From contig OZ038450.1 in assembly GCA_964036195.1 (NCBI GenBank), forward strand, positions 10,108,701 through 10,172,700: a stretch of DNA of 64,000 nucleotides, in the 5' to 3' direction. The notes beneath the pieces were generated by a model that saw nothing but the letters and a program-made list of their open reading frames with translations, did no database searches and was not told the origin of the DNA. Shown here piece by piece: positions 63,628 to 64,000 of this stretch (within the stretch, counting starts at the first letter, position 1; each line of letters begins with the position of its first letter). This DNA is from Sphaerolaimus hirsutus. Lineage: Eukaryota > Nematoda > Chromadorea > Monhysterida > Sphaerolaimidae. Position numbers and translations under genes: made by a program.

Positions 63628-64000
63628 GGGGGGTGGTATTCGAAGGGGGGGCAGGGGTCTCGAATGGGGGGGGGGTTGGGGGGGGGGTTACCCCCCCCCC
63701 CCCAAACCGCCCAGCTATCTATCTATCCCGGAGGCCGCTCAGCTATCTATCTATCCCGGAGGCAAAATTTTGGGCTACTACCCCCTAAACCCCCCCCCCA
63801 AATCGCCCAGCTATCTACCTATCTGGAGCGATTTTTCAGAAACTATACCCTAATTTTCGCTCAAAATCGCTATTTTTCATACCTATATATAGATTTTCAC
63901 CTCCAAAATCACTGGTTCATGCGTCTAACTGCCTATTTTCAGCTATTTTAAGTACTATATGCTCTTGTATACTCATTTTGAGCTATTTTACACCTACTTT
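63628..64000 (+). repeat. G/C-run and CTATC-rich repeat running off the window
   Basis: Long G- and C-runs (63630-63705), repeated CCCAGCTATCTATCTATCCCGGAGG, then GGAGCGATTTTTCAGAAA and an AAAATCGCTATTTTTCATAC tail continue to the last base. It lies upstream of the first visible VPS15 exon, presumably in an intron. Long G-runs also make assembly here uncertain. Confidence 0.65.

Overview
The window looks like animal nuclear DNA, most probably from a nematode or close relative. It has spliced genes with GT-AG introns (short ones of 64-81 nt, longer ones swollen by transposons), an anion-type Cys-loop receptor with nematode-like M2/M3 sequence, and no bacterial operon structure. The assignment rests on protein resemblance only. 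All splice models below were built by hand from frame and phase agreement and have no transcript support.

Four host genes are readable. (1) A Cys-loop ligand-gated anion channel on the minus strand (12 exons, 5533-11778, about 808 aa). (2) A MADF-domain, Q-rich protein on the minus strand (6 exons, 29888-33322, about 478 aa). (3) A divergent heterotrimeric G-protein alpha subunit on the plus strand (9 exons, 47554-55435, about 427 aa). (4) The C-terminal part of the VPS15/PIK3R4 scaffold of the class III PI3-kinase complex on the minus strand (HEAT and WD40 repeats, 57324-63558), whose kinase half lies beyond the right edge. Genes 3 and 4 converge.

The rest, and much of the introns, is transposon. 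A Ty3/gypsy LTR retrotransposon (35879-43434) has two identical 139-bp LTRs, a 4-bp target duplication and three long ORFs. One of these is an unusual ORF after the integrase, and the reverse transcriptase is split by a one-base frame change. The element sits inside the terminal repeat of an older hAT-like element. At least ten non-autonomous hAT-like elements can be delimited by 8-bp target duplications, several of them perfect. There are also Tc1/mariner-type MITEs with TA duplications, foldback elements with long inverted arms, and G/C-run plus TATC-rich repeats.

The most interesting signal is a palindromic element family of about 190 bp with ends near TGCCAGTCCCAG and GGGGCAGTCCCAG. One copy (7888-8079) lies in the coding sequence of the channel gene. 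Its CCAGG target duplication supplies an exact GT donor and AG acceptor, and removing it restores the reading frame. It therefore behaves as an introner: a DNA transposon acting as an intron. A second copy with the same end structure lies in the G-alpha gene in the same orientation relative to transcription, and a third lies in another intron of the channel gene. Two further insertions interrupt genes: a hAT-like element splits a VPS15 WD40 exon with a perfect duplication, and another supplies the present stop codon of the channel gene.
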